Source of the DNA: Rhizobium sp. ZPR4
GTDB lineage: Bacteria > Pseudomonadota > Alphaproteobacteria > Rhizobiales > Rhizobiaceae
DNA length: 64,000 bases
Reading direction: 5' to 3'
Assembly: GCF_040215725.1 (NCBI RefSeq)
Contig: NZ_CP157968.1
Location: forward strand, 372,001-436,000
Shown here: piece by piece, positions 7,308 to 15,660 of the stretch
Layout of the letters: the number at the start of each line of letters is the position of its first letter
Position numbering within the stretch: the stretch's first letter is position 1
Made by a program: the position numbers and the translations under genes
The notes under the pieces: generated by a model
Told to the model about the DNA's origin: nothing
The model's database searches: none
The model's input: the letters and a program-made list of their open reading frames with translations, nothing else

Positions 7308-9086
7308 TTGCACTATATTTTAAATGGTACAGTTGGGGATCATTGGGAGCAGGTGTTTTGTTTTGCTGGATTCGTTCTTGATCCAGATCGTGCCGAGCTT
7401 CACGGACCTGACGGTTCCGCGATCCGGCTACGCCCAAAGGCTTTTGAACTGCTGAGCTTCCTCGTTGCCAACAGCGGCCGTGTTGTCGGTAAACAGGAAC
7501 TGATGGAAGCTGTTTGGCCCGGGATCTATGTCGGGGAAGACAGCCTGTTTCAATGCATTCGCGAAATCCGCACGGCGCTCGCTGACACTGAGCGGCACAT
7601 GATCAAGCTTGTGTCTGGCCGTGGCTATCTATTCACCGCTGAAGTAATCGCAAGGCAGGAGAGCCTAGTACCGCAGCCCGCAGGGCGGGATATGCCGGTC
7701 TCCGATGCAAGTGTCATGGCAAACGGTGCTGAGACACCCGGTCGGCGTGGATCGCGCAAGGTTTTGGCTTTCGGCGCATTGGCAATGCTTTGCGCGCTCG
7801 CCGTCATCATTGGCGTCACTGTCTTTTCCTCTCGGGGCAGCGATGTTCTGGGCTCGGGTCAATCGGTCATCGAAGTTCTGCCTGTTGTCGATACCGTCGG
7901 CGATTCCCAGAGCTCCGTTTTGGCGCAGGGCATCGGCGCGGAGATGATCAACGGCCTCGCCGCGATCGACAATATCCGCTTGATAGCACCGAAAGAACAA
8001 AACCCGTCGGCAGCCGCAAAACCGATTTCCGGACTTCGCGGCGAAGCCGATTTTCTCTTGCAGAGTGAGCTGCAAAGAAGCCCGCAAGCCTGGATCCTTC
8101 AAACGCGGCTCATCAAGGTGAGCAGCCGCGAGATCGAATCGGTCGCCGAGGTGACGCTGGATGCCACCGAACCCGACAGGCAGCGCCTTGCCTCGCGGCT
8201 TGCTGCGGGAGCCGGCTACGAACTCGCCAACCGCCTCAACAAACTCGAAGAGGCCGGCAGTCTTGCACCCGAAGCCGGCGCCGCCAATGTCGCGATCCAA
8301 CAGGCAACCGCATCCATCAATCAGACGACGAAGGAACGCTTCGCGACTGCGCGATCGATCCTTGAAAAATATCTGAGCGATCAACCGGACAATGCCGATC
8401 TGCAGATCGCACTTGCTGCACTGCATCTGCGCGGCATTCAGCTCGCCTGGTATGATCCGGCCGAGAGCAGGGAAGCGGAGAACGAGGCAAGATCCCTGAT
8501 CGAGCGCGCGTTGCGAACAAGACCGAATTCTCTCCCGGTGCTCGACATCTATTGCCGTTTCCTGACCGCAACCAACCAGTTTTCCGAAAGCCTTGTGGCT
8601 TGTGCAAGAGCGCTGAGCCTCAATCCTTGGGATGGCGCGGCGCTGTTCCAGCTTGGCCTGACACAGATTCAGCTCGGGCGTTTCGAGGATGCGCTTGCGA
8701 CATTCGAGCTGGCCGACCGCTTCGATACGCCGGCGGTGTCTCGCTGGACCTGGCTGCTGGGCGCGGGATGGGCTGATATACTTCTCAATCGCAATGAAGA
8801 TGCCATTGGATGGCTGCAGCGGTCTATCGCAATCACGCCCGGCACAGGACGCGCGCATATGCTTTTGGCGACCGCCTATCAGCGGTTGGGCCGAACCGAC
8901 GAAGCCAAACAAGCTCTGGCGAAGGGGCTGGAACTGAGACCAGGCTCGACAGCCGCGAATATCGCCCTGCCCGCTCGTAATACCAGTCCGATCTACCTCG
9001 CAGCGCGCCAGGATATCAGCCAAACGCTGATCGAGCTCGGGCTACCGGCCGGGGACGAGGCGCAAAAGTCCGACGGCGGGAACTGA
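7308..9086 (+). CDS. CadC-like membrane transcriptional regulator with TPR domain
   Basis: A 592-aa protein. Residues about 15-113 are an OmpR/PhoB-type winged helix (GFVLDPDRAELHG, IRLRPKAFELLSFLVANSGRVVGKQELMEAVW, IREIRTAL, VSGRGYLF). A single membrane segment at about 151-173 follows, and a periplasmic region after 180 contains tetratricopeptide-like repeats (NPWDGAALFQLGLTQIQLGRFEDALATFELA and similar). This is the ToxR/CadC layout: DNA binding inside, sensing outside, with no phosphoacceptor domain. Target genes are unknown; the next gene on the same strand is a TadG-like pilus protein 135 bases downstream. Domain assignment is firm. Confidence 0.85.
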   Translation: MHYILNGTVGDHWEQVFCFAGFVLDPDRAELHGPDGSAIRLRPKAFELLSFLVANSGRVVGKQELMEAVWPGIYVGEDSLFQCIREIRTALADTERHMIKLVSGRGYLFTAEVIARQESLVPQPAGRDMPVSDASVMANGAETPGRRGSRKVLAFGALAMLCALAVIIGVTVFSSRGSDVLGSGQSVIEVLPVVDTVGDSQSSVLAQGIGAEMINGLAAIDNIRLIAPKEQNPSAAAKPISGLRGEADFLLQSELQRSPQAWILQTRLIKVSSREIESVAEVTLDATEPDRQRLASRLAAGAGYELANRLNKLEEAGSLAPEAGAANVAIQQATASINQTTKERFATARSILEKYLSDQPDNADLQIALAALHLRGIQLAWYDPAESREAENEARSLIERALRTRPNSLPVLDIYCRFLTATNQFSESLVACARALSLNPWDGAALFQLGLTQIQLGRFEDALATFELADRFDTPAVSRWTWLLGAGWADILLNRNEDAIGWLQRSIAITPGTGRAHMLLATAYQRLGRTDEAKQALAKGLELRPGSTAANIALPARNTSPIYLAARQDISQTLIELGLPAGDEAQKSDGGN

Positions 9087-9221
9087 CAAGGAAAGTATTC
9101 AGTCGGCCAGCATCTATTAAAAATACAACTCATTGCTAGAAGTTGAGTCGCCGTCTAAACCACGCCTTTATATGTTTTGCCCATTCTCAGACCAAAGATT
9201 AAATTTTTTCTGGTAGGAATA

Positions 9222-10178
9222 ATGAGCACTCCCTTTTTGCGGCAACTAAGCCGCCTGACAAAGGATCGCGCTGGCAATTTCGCGACACTGACGGCGCTGA
9301 TCGCAGTCCCGCTGGCCGCGGCTGCCGGCTTGGCAGTTGATTACGCATCCGCGGTACATCAACGAACGAATTTGCAGGAAATCGCCGATGGAGCCGCTCT
9401 TGCCGGCGGCAAGATTTTCGATGGCACCAACTTGGCTGCCGCGCAGGCGGAGGCCACACGCTTCATCACCGCCTACGCGGACACGACGCCTGCCAACCTC
9501 AGCTATACCATCACAGCAAACGGACGCATCCTTTCGGTCAATTTGACCGGGGCGGTGCCCACAAACCTGATGCGCATCGTCAACATCAACAGCGTCAACA
9601 TCGGCGTGAACTCCCAAGCCACGGCTCCGGCAAAGCCCGACATCGTGACGATCACGCCGACACAGGCGCAGGGATGGTACTATAAAGTCATCACGATCCG
9701 CGTCGTCAGGCCCAATGCGACAGCTGAAACCGTGGTCGGCACCGTGACCTATCAGCCGACGACTCATAACAACGATGGTCAGGGCACCATGACGGCCGTC
9801 CCGTCCGGCCCGATTACGCTGGGCCAATACACCAAGCTCGTGCTGCAGATGGACGTCAAGGACGATGGCTGCCCGCTCGGCAAGACGGCGTCCATCTCCA
9901 ACAATAGTGCCGTGAGCTGTAACAGCAAAAACTCGGCCGGCACAAAATACGATCTGACGCTACGGACCGATGATCCAAACACCTCGAACTATCTCTTCGT
10001 CGACGGGAGCCAACTCCCCAAGGGCGTCACCTTGCCGATCGAGAATTATTTCGGCTGCCAGGCCACCCAAAAACACGCCTGGGAAGATGGCGGTGGTTGG
10101 GATCGACAGGACTTTTTCTATACGATCTCATCGCAATGTTCGTCGGCCGATGGCGATGCCGTGCGCCTCACGAACTGA
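9222..10178 (+). CDS. TadE/TadG-like Flp pilus assembly protein, possibly truncated
   Basis: 318 aa from ATG 9222, which has TAGGAA just upstream. The N-terminal FATLTALIAVPLAAAAGLAVDYASAV is the TadE/TadG membrane anchor, preceded by the typical DRAGNFA segment; it is followed by the QRTNLQEIADGAALAGGK helix. The rest is a Thr/Asn-rich extracytoplasmic domain with Cys residues. No other tad or cpa genes are nearby, so this is an orphan minor pilin-like or surface protein. The frame continues after the TGA at 10176-10178 with coding-like sequence (CDGKLTTGCVVDPNP) to a TAA at 10263-10265. The stop may therefore be a recent nonsense change. Confidence 0.75.
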   Translation: MSTPFLRQLSRLTKDRAGNFATLTALIAVPLAAAAGLAVDYASAVHQRTNLQEIADGAALAGGKIFDGTNLAAAQAEATRFITAYADTTPANLSYTITANGRILSVNLTGAVPTNLMRIVNINSVNIGVNSQATAPAKPDIVTITPTQAQGWYYKVITIRVVRPNATAETVVGTVTYQPTTHNNDGQGTMTAVPSGPITLGQYTKLVLQMDVKDDGCPLGKTASISNNSAVSCNSKNSAGTKYDLTLRTDDPNTSNYLFVDGSQLPKGVTLPIENYFGCQATQKHAWEDGGGWDRQDFFYTISSQCSSADGDAVRLTN

Positions 10179-10221
10179 TGCGACGGCAAGCTGACGACCG
10201 GCTGCGTCGTTGATCCTAACC

Positions 10222-10238
10222 CGGCGCCATTGGCGCCG
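10222..10238. terminator. Hairpin between convergent genes
   Basis: Perfect 7-base stem CGGCGCC with a 3-base loop (att) and GGCGCCG, between the 3' ends of the TadG-like and ureidoglycine aminohydrolase genes. There is no T-run, so intrinsic termination is only possible, not shown. Confidence 0.4.
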
Positions 10239-10261
10239 AGCTTGTCGCAAAGCCGGTTGGC

Positions 10262-11098
10262 TTAACGGCGCGAACCGAAGGGACGGAGCGCCATATGGCG
10301 ATTGACGTCCTTATAAAGCAGGTAGCGGAACGGGCCTGGACCGCCAGCATAGCAAGCCTGCGGGCAGAAGGCACGCAACCACATGAAGTCGCCGGCTTCG
10401 ACTTCGACCCAATCCTGATTCAAGCGATAGACGGCCTTGCCTTCCAGCACATAGAGGCCATGCTCCATGACATGGGTTTCCGCGAAAGGAATGACGGCGC
10501 CGGGCTGGAGAGTGACGATCGTCACGTGCATGTCGTGCCGCAGGTCGGACGGATCGACGAAGCGGGTTGTTGCCCAGCGTCCCTCCGTGCCCGGCATGAC
10601 GGACGGCGCAATATCCTTCTCGTTCAAGATGAGCGGCTCCGGATGAGCCAGCCCTTCGACAGCCTCGTATGCCTTGCGCACCCAATGGAAGCGAGCATGA
10701 GCGCCCGAGCGGTTGTGCAGCGACCATTTCAGGCCCGGTGGCAGGAAGGCATAGCCGCCCGGCTGGAGAGCATGCTTGCCGGAGGGCAAGGTGAGTTCGA
10801 CTTCGCCATCGACGACGAAGAGCACACCCTCGGCCTCGCTATCCTGTTCCGGCCTGTCACTGCCGCCGCCCGGCGCCACTTCCATCACATATTGCGAAAA
10901 GGTCTCGGCAAAACCCGAGAGCGGCCGTGCGATCACCCAGCAGCGCGTATCGTTCCAGAAGGGCAGATAGCTGGTAACGATGTCCTGCATCACTCCCTTG
11001 GGGATGACCGCGTACGCCTCCGTGAATACGGCACGCCCCGTCAGCAAGTCGCTCTGGGGCGGATGGCCGCCAAGAGAGGAGTAGTACTTTCTTTCCAT
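10262..11098 (-). CDS. allE: (S)-ureidoglycine aminohydrolase, bicupin
   Basis: A 278-aa bicupin expected to release ammonia from (S)-ureidoglycine to give (S)-ureidoglycolate in purine (allantoin) breakdown, in the cytoplasm with Mn(II). The first cupin lies at about residues 70-135 (GVLFVVDGEVELTLPSG). The second, metal-binding cupin lies at about 185-265 (PGAVIPFAETHVMEHGLYVLEG). The opening YYSSLGGHPPQSDLLTGRAVFTEAYAVIP matches AllE/YlbA-type proteins. No allantoinase or allantoate amidohydrolase gene is present in the window, so it stands apart from its pathway here. Its stop lies just inside the possible read-through frame of the TadG-like gene. Confidence 0.85.
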   Translation of the reverse strand: MERKYYSSLGGHPPQSDLLTGRAVFTEAYAVIPKGVMQDIVTSYLPFWNDTRCWVIARPLSGFAETFSQYVMEVAPGGGSDRPEQDSEAEGVLFVVDGEVELTLPSGKHALQPGGYAFLPPGLKWSLHNRSGAHARFHWVRKAYEAVEGLAHPEPLILNEKDIAPSVMPGTEGRWATTRFVDPSDLRHDMHVTIVTLQPGAVIPFAETHVMEHGLYVLEGKAVYRLNQDWVEVEAGDFMWLRAFCPQACYAGGPGPFRYLLYKDVNRHMALRPFGSRR

Positions 11099-11178
11099 TG
11101 TCTAAGCCCTTCATTCTCATCGTTTCGGGGTTAAGGCATCTGCCTTCCCGTCATTGCATAGGAAGCCGGAATGCAGCG

Positions 11179-11844
11179 TTACGTTGCCCCTGCCCCCTCC
11201 AGTAATTTCACGATCCCAGCATAACCGCGACTGCGGGCATGCTGCAGCGGTGTCATGCCGTCATTGTCGGCCAGATTGACGTTTGCGCCGGCATCTATCA
11301 ACAGCTTGACGATTTGAACATGACGCGAACCGCCGTCGCCGAGAATGACGGCCTCGATCAGGGCCGTCCACCCCAGCCGATTGATGTGATCGACATCGAC
11401 GCCCGCCTTGATCAAGGTGTCGACGGTTTCGACGTGACCGCGCTCGGAGGCTGGAATAAGCGCCGTGCCGCCATATCGGTTAGTGCTCTTGAGATCCGCC
11501 CCATGGGCGAGCGTCAGCTTGAGAATATCAAGATGGCCACGAGCGCCGGCATAAAGATAGGGGCTGTCTTGAATATCGTCCTTGGCATTGACGTCGGCGC
11601 CCGCCTCGATCAGCGCCCGTGCGGCCTCCGCCTTGTTGCCATGGGTCGCGACAAGAAGCGGCGTCGCGCCGTTTGTATCTCGCACCTCGATGGCGGCGCC
11701 ACTATCAAGCAATTGATGGATGGCGGCGACATCACCCGTCGCGGCAGCCTTGTGTAGTCGAAGATCCATTGTGTCGCCGGAGGCCATAGAAGAAGTGCAG
11801 ACAGCCGCCAGGAAAAACGAAGCCGACAACAGAAGTTTCAACAT
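11179..11844 (-). CDS. Exported ankyrin-repeat protein
   Basis: A 221-aa protein with a signal peptide (MLKLLLSASFFLAAVCTSSMAS), so probably periplasmic. Five ankyrin-type repeats of about 33 residues follow, with the pattern TPLLVATHGNKAEAARALIEAGADVNAKD and variants such as TALIPASERGHVETVDTLIKAGVDVDHIN. Ankyrin repeats bind other proteins; the partner is not evident. It is followed by the two-component gene pair on the same strand, separated by about 150 bases upstream. No catalytic motif is seen. Confidence 0.85.
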   Translation of the reverse strand: MLKLLLSASFFLAAVCTSSMASGDTMDLRLHKAAATGDVAAIHQLLDSGAAIEVRDTNGATPLLVATHGNKAEAARALIEAGADVNAKDDIQDSPYLYAGARGHLDILKLTLAHGADLKSTNRYGGTALIPASERGHVETVDTLIKAGVDVDHINRLGWTALIEAVILGDGGSRHVQIVKLLIDAGANVNLADNDGMTPLQHARSRGYAGIVKLLEGAGAT

Positions 11845-11991
11845 GCCTTGTCCCGGTGGTGCCTTTGCCCAAACCTAGCAGGGAACCACGCTTCGGAAAA
11901 TCAAATATCCGAGCCCTGACCGCTGAGAAAACGAAAACAGTTTCAGGATTTTGCATTGCAATAGCCGGCATCCACGATCTCGGACCGGCAG

Positions 11992-13443
11992 TTACCGCTT
12001 TTGGTGCCAGCCCATGTCTGCCACCACGATCGACGGCGGTATGGAGCCGATCTGCAGCCGCACGCAAAAACCGTGGCCGGTATCCGGGAACGAAACCCGC
12101 CCGCCGTGAAGTTCGGCAGCCTTCTTGACCAGATTCAGTCCCAGGCCTGCGCCAGATGAGCTGGCATTGATGCGGCGAAACGGCTCGAAGACACGGTCGC
12201 GCTCCTCCAGTGGTATGCCGGGACCTTCGTCGCAGACATCGATCGTACCGGCCGCGCCGACGCGAACGATGATCGCGCCCTTTCCTCCGGCGTGATCGAT
12301 CGCATTTCGGATCAGGTTGACGACCGCCATTTCGATCGTCGATGCCTGGATCACGAAGACTGCTTCCTCAGAGTTCGGCTCGAAGTCGAAATCGTAACCG
12401 GCGTCCATCGCAATCGGCGCGAGATCGGCAGCGATGTTTTCGACCAGCCCATTCAGATCCTGCTTCTCCGCGCGCAATTCGACCACGCCGATCGCCTGCA
12501 TCTCAAGGAGCTGATGGGCGACGCGGGACAATCGGTCGATATCGTCCCGAAGCTGGTGACTGACTTCCGCTTCGGGCAGAAGGTCCGCCCGCGTCCGCGC
12601 GATCGCAATCGGCGTCCGCAGCTCATGCGCAGCATCGGCAAGGAAGCGGTTATGCCTATTATACCCCTCGTCCAGCTTCGAAAGCGCATGATTGAATGCG
12701 TCCACCAGAGGAATGATCTCGGTCGGCACCTTCGAACGCTCGAGACGGGCCGAGCGGGTGTCGAAGTCGATCGCCTGCGCCTGCGTTGCCGTTTCCACAA
12801 GCCCGCTCAGCGATCGGCCGACGGCGCGCGGCGTAACGAGCAGCGTCGCAATCCCGGTCAGCGCCAGTATCGGAGCGACGCCGATGAAGATGACGAATGC
12901 CAAGGCCGGCAATACGTTGAGCCAATGGATCTCGCCACGCGGCCCCTTGGGAACTTCGACACGCATATTGATCCACACGTTCAAGCCGTCATTGTCAAAG
13001 CCTTGCTCGGTGGCCGCCATGATCTGCAGCTTTCCGGCTGATGTTTCCCGGTTCTCGACCGTGGCATGTGCCCCATTGCCGGCCTCCACTCTCGCCCGGT
13101 CGATCGTCCACGGAAAACTCTCCGTGAGAGCGGCCGTCGGTATCTGCCCGTATTGAAGGAGTATCCCCTTATGGTCGCGGATCGTGAACCAGAGCTCCGG
13201 ATAGCGTCGCTTCAGCTCCACCACCTCCTGCGTCTCCGCCACTTGCAGCTGCCCGTCATCATCCCTCGTCACCTGCTGCGCGACGACGCGCACGGCCTCC
13301 TCATTGGCATCCTCCAGCTCGGGATTGATGATCCAGATCCAACCGACGAGAAGGACGAAGAAGAGAACGAGAAGGAAGGCTTGCAAGGCAATCAGGCGCT
13401 TTATCAGCCCCCAGCGTAACGATCGGCTGCGCTCCGGGCTCAT
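11992..13443 (-). CDS. Two-component sensor histidine kinase (EnvZ/OmpB class)
   Basis: A 483-aa inner-membrane kinase. Membrane segments lie at about 17-39 and 175-203, enclosing a periplasmic sensor of about 135 residues. A HAMP-like linker is followed by the HisKA box FLADAAHELRTPIA with phosphoacceptor His273. The HATPase domain shows N (NLIRNAIDHA), DEGPGIP and GAGLGLNLVKKAA. Its ATG overlaps the response-regulator stop by 4 bases, so the two are co-translated. The signal is unknown. The C-terminus carries about 15 extra residues beyond the usual end. Confidence 0.92.
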   Translation of the reverse strand: MSPERSRSLRWGLIKRLIALQAFLLVLFFVLLVGWIWIINPELEDANEEAVRVVAQQVTRDDDGQLQVAETQEVVELKRRYPELWFTIRDHKGILLQYGQIPTAALTESFPWTIDRARVEAGNGAHATVENRETSAGKLQIMAATEQGFDNDGLNVWINMRVEVPKGPRGEIHWLNVLPALAFVIFIGVAPILALTGIATLLVTPRAVGRSLSGLVETATQAQAIDFDTRSARLERSKVPTEIIPLVDAFNHALSKLDEGYNRHNRFLADAAHELRTPIAIARTRADLLPEAEVSHQLRDDIDRLSRVAHQLLEMQAIGVVELRAEKQDLNGLVENIAADLAPIAMDAGYDFDFEPNSEEAVFVIQASTIEMAVVNLIRNAIDHAGGKGAIIVRVGAAGTIDVCDEGPGIPLEERDRVFEPFRRINASSSGAGLGLNLVKKAAELHGGRVSFPDTGHGFCVRLQIGSIPPSIVVADMGWHQKR

Positions 13444-14114
13444 GCCTTGGCCCGGATCAGGTAGCCGATGTTGCGCACTGCCCTTATCTCGACCGTGGCC
13501 TCGGCCAGAAACAGCTTCTTTCGAATGCGGGAGATGTGAGCATCCAGGGCATTCGAGCCGATCTCGTCCTCAAGGGCATAGACCGCCTCGATCAGGCTTG
13601 GCCTCGTCACGATACGGTTCGGGCGGCGCATCAGCGTCTCCAGCACCAGATATTCACGGCGGGGAAACTCGACAAGGGAGCCTCCGACAAAGATCTCATT
13701 GGTTCGGGGATCGACGCTCAGATTGCCGAAATTCAGATAACGATCAGAAACCGTCGGCCCTCGTCTCTGCAGAGCCCTCAACCGCGCGAGCAGTTCCTCG
13801 ATCGCAAAGGGCTTGGCCAGATAGTCGTCGGCACCGCTGTCGAGCCCGTCGACGCGATGGTCGACGCTGCCGAGCGCGGTCAGCACCAGGATCGGCGCGG
13901 GATGCTTGCGCTGGCGCAGTGCGGCAACGAGATCCAGCCCTTCGCCGTCGGGCAGACGGCGATCGAGCACGAGGACATCATAGGTCCCGACGCGAGCCAT
14001 GGCATCGGCATCGGCAATCGTACGGACATGGTCGGCTAGCACATCGCGGCGCCGCAGCGCCTCGAGCAAAGCGCGGGCCATTTCGGGCTCATCCTCAAGC
14101 AGCAGAATTCGCAA
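13440..14114 (-). CDS. OmpR-family response regulator
   Basis: A 224-aa regulator. The receiver domain has the acidic pair E7 D8, phosphoacceptor Asp51 in VLVLDRRLP, Thr in LVLTALG, and Lys in DDYLAKPFA; a winged-helix output domain follows from about residue 125. A TTG start at 14114 is proposed because it gives the standard opening (M)RILLLEDEPEM and has GGGGA upstream. Another TTG at 14168 would add 18 residues without family support. It partners the overlapping histidine kinase. Regulated genes are unknown. Confidence 0.9.
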   Translation of the reverse strand: MRILLLEDEPEMARALLEALRRRDVLADHVRTIADADAMARVGTYDVLVLDRRLPDGEGLDLVAALRQRKHPAPILVLTALGSVDHRVDGLDSGADDYLAKPFAIEELLARLRALQRRGPTVSDRYLNFGNLSVDPRTNEIFVGGSLVEFPRREYLVLETLMRRPNRIVTRPSLIEAVYALEDEIGSNALDAHISRIRKKLFLAEATVEIRAVRNIGYLIRAKA

Positions 14115-14264
14115 TGACTTTTCCCCAAAGGACGGCGATTGCCATCCTTCGCCCCCACTGACAGCCAAAGATTGCGGCTACATTACACACGGATTGCCAA
14201 AGTGGCACCAGGGCGGCGCCAATGGGTGACGGCCAATGAAGTGACGCTCGGCTTAGGCCGGCGA

Positions 14265-14615
14265 TCAGGGCGATCCTTGCAGCATGCGCGCCAGCATCCG
14301 CCTGATGTGATCCTGGCCGCCAAAGAAAATCGCCGCGACGACGATCGTCCGGCGCTCCTCGACCGGCAGAAACCAGACGGCGGCCTTGTCGCGCCGCAGG
14401 AAGCGGATGCCGGGATAGATATCCGGCCGCAATGTTCCGATATATGGGGTCTCGACCAACCGATCGATTTCCAGACGGAGTTCGCGAATACGGTTAGCCG
14501 CGCGCTCCAGAGCGTCCTCCGGCGCGTCTCCAAGATCAAGATAGGCCGCAAACAGATGATCGAAAATCAGTTCGAAATCGAGATCCGCATCGCTGGAATA
14601 TTCAAGATTCCACAC
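14265..14615 (-). CDS. ParE/RelE-family toxin-like protein
   Basis: A 116-aa protein of the ParE/RelE fold, beginning MWNLEYSSDADLDFELIFDHL. It has a central helix with the pattern ANRIRELRLEIDRLVETPYIGTLRPDIYPGIRFLRRDKAAVWFLPVEE, and ends with the usual beta-strand, AIFFGGQDHIRRMLARML. The start overlaps the antitoxin-like gene by 14 bases, the usual type II toxin-antitoxin order. ParE members poison gyrase, but toxicity here is not shown. It is slightly longer than typical ParE (about 95-100 aa). Confidence 0.8.
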   Translation of the reverse strand: MWNLEYSSDADLDFELIFDHLFAAYLDLGDAPEDALERAANRIRELRLEIDRLVETPYIGTLRPDIYPGIRFLRRDKAAVWFLPVEERRTIVVAAIFFGGQDHIRRMLARMLQGSP

Positions 14616-14877
14616 GAAGAGCTCGCCGTTTGCGCTCGATCACGCTCTCGATACGCTCTTCCATGTCCGGACCTGAAATCTTCGGCCCATCGACGCGGCG
14701 CTGGATGAGCCTGCGTAAGCCTTCCGTCTCGGCCGCTTCCGTTTCCGTTTTCTGCCGCAGCAGCTCCAGACCCTGCTGGAGAACCGAACTCAGGCTGGAA
14801 TAGCGCCCAGTGTCGACAAGCGAGCGGGCAAACGCATCCTGCTGATCGGTCAACGATATCGACGACTTGACGCTCAC
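14602..14877 (-). CDS. ParD/CopG-family antitoxin-like protein
   Basis: A 91-aa ribbon-helix-helix protein. A GTG start at 14877 is chosen because AAGGAGA sits seven bases before it and the protein then opens with the RHH strand (SVKSSISLTDQQDAFARSLVDTGRYSSLSSVLQQGLELLRQK). The ATG at 14928 has no good ribosome site. The RHH part would bind the operon's own promoter and the C-terminal half the toxin. It directly precedes and overlaps the ParE-like gene, forming a small toxin-antitoxin operon. Confidence 0.82.
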   Translation of the reverse strand: MSVKSSISLTDQQDAFARSLVDTGRYSSLSSVLQQGLELLRQKTETEAAETEGLRRLIQRRVDGPKISGPDMEERIESVIERKRRALRVES

Positions 14878-14963
14878 CGGGCGATCTCCTTCTGGCGTTA
14901 AAATGCTACTCAGTCGCACAGATGTCAAGACATCGCGCGGGAGTAACAGAACTCAGAGAAGGA

Positions 14964-15656
14964 TTACTGCCGACGCTTCGCGACATCATTGACGCCGTTT
15001 AGATCCGGCGCCTGTCCATAGCTCATGTTTTTCATCTGTTGGATGACGCGCGCCATTTCCTCGTCGTCGAGAATAGGCGGCTCGCCGAGCGTCAGCGCCT
15101 GCACGTAGAGACGCGACAGGGTTTCGACCTCGATGGCAAGGGCAAGGGCGGCGGCCGGTGTCTTGCCGAGTGAGATCTGCCCATGCTGACCGAGCAGGCA
15201 GGCAAGCCTGTCCTGCAGGGCTTCGATCGCCGCATCCGAAAGGGCCTGCGTGCCGAAGGTGGCGTAGCGCGCGCAGCGGATCGTCGTGCCGCCCGCGACG
15301 CCGGTCATGTAGTGAAAGCTCGGAATCGTCTTGTGATGCACGGCAAGCGTGGTTGCATAGACCGAATGGCAATGGAGCACGCATTCGATATCCTTGCGGG
15401 ATGCCAGGATATCGCGATGGAACCGCCATTCGGACGACGGCCGGCGCTCGCCCTCGTAGCTGCCATCGAAATACATCTGCACGAGATCCTGCGGCTGCAT
15501 CACGTCGTAAGGCAAGGAGGTCGGCGTGATCAGGAACCCCTTGGGATTGCGTACCGACATGTTGCCGGCCGTTCCCTGGTTGATGCCGGATGCGTTCATC
15601 CGGCGGCAGATCGCCACCATTTCCTCGCGCAGGGCATTGTCGTCGTAAGTCGTCAC
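14964..15656 (-). CDS. Class II aldolase/adducin-family protein, fuculose-phosphate aldolase-like
   Basis: A 230-aa zinc-dependent aldolase of the AraD/FucA class. NQGTAGNMSVR and ITPTSLPYDVM near residues 26-50, the His pair VLHCHSVYATTLAV around 95, and GQHGQISLG near 155 are the substrate- and metal-binding segments of the family. A GTG start at 15656 is used, with GGAG seven bases upstream lying across the kinase stop, so translation is probably coupled. As last gene of the operon it likely splits the phosphorylated ketose made by the kinase into DHAP and an aldehyde. The sugar is not known. Confidence 0.85.
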   Translation of the reverse strand: MTTYDDNALREEMVAICRRMNASGINQGTAGNMSVRNPKGFLITPTSLPYDVMQPQDLVQMYFDGSYEGERRPSSEWRFHRDILASRKDIECVLHCHSVYATTLAVHHKTIPSFHYMTGVAGGTTIRCARYATFGTQALSDAAIEALQDRLACLLGQHGQISLGKTPAAALALAIEVETLSRLYVQALTLGEPPILDDEEMARVIQQMKNMSYGQAPDLNGVNDVAKRRQ

Positions 15657-15660
15657 GATA

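Noticed and set aside
10176..10178. TGA as a selenocysteine codon in the TadG-like gene
   Set aside because: No SECIS-like hairpin just after it and no selenoprotein family resemblance; a stop or nonsense change is simpler.
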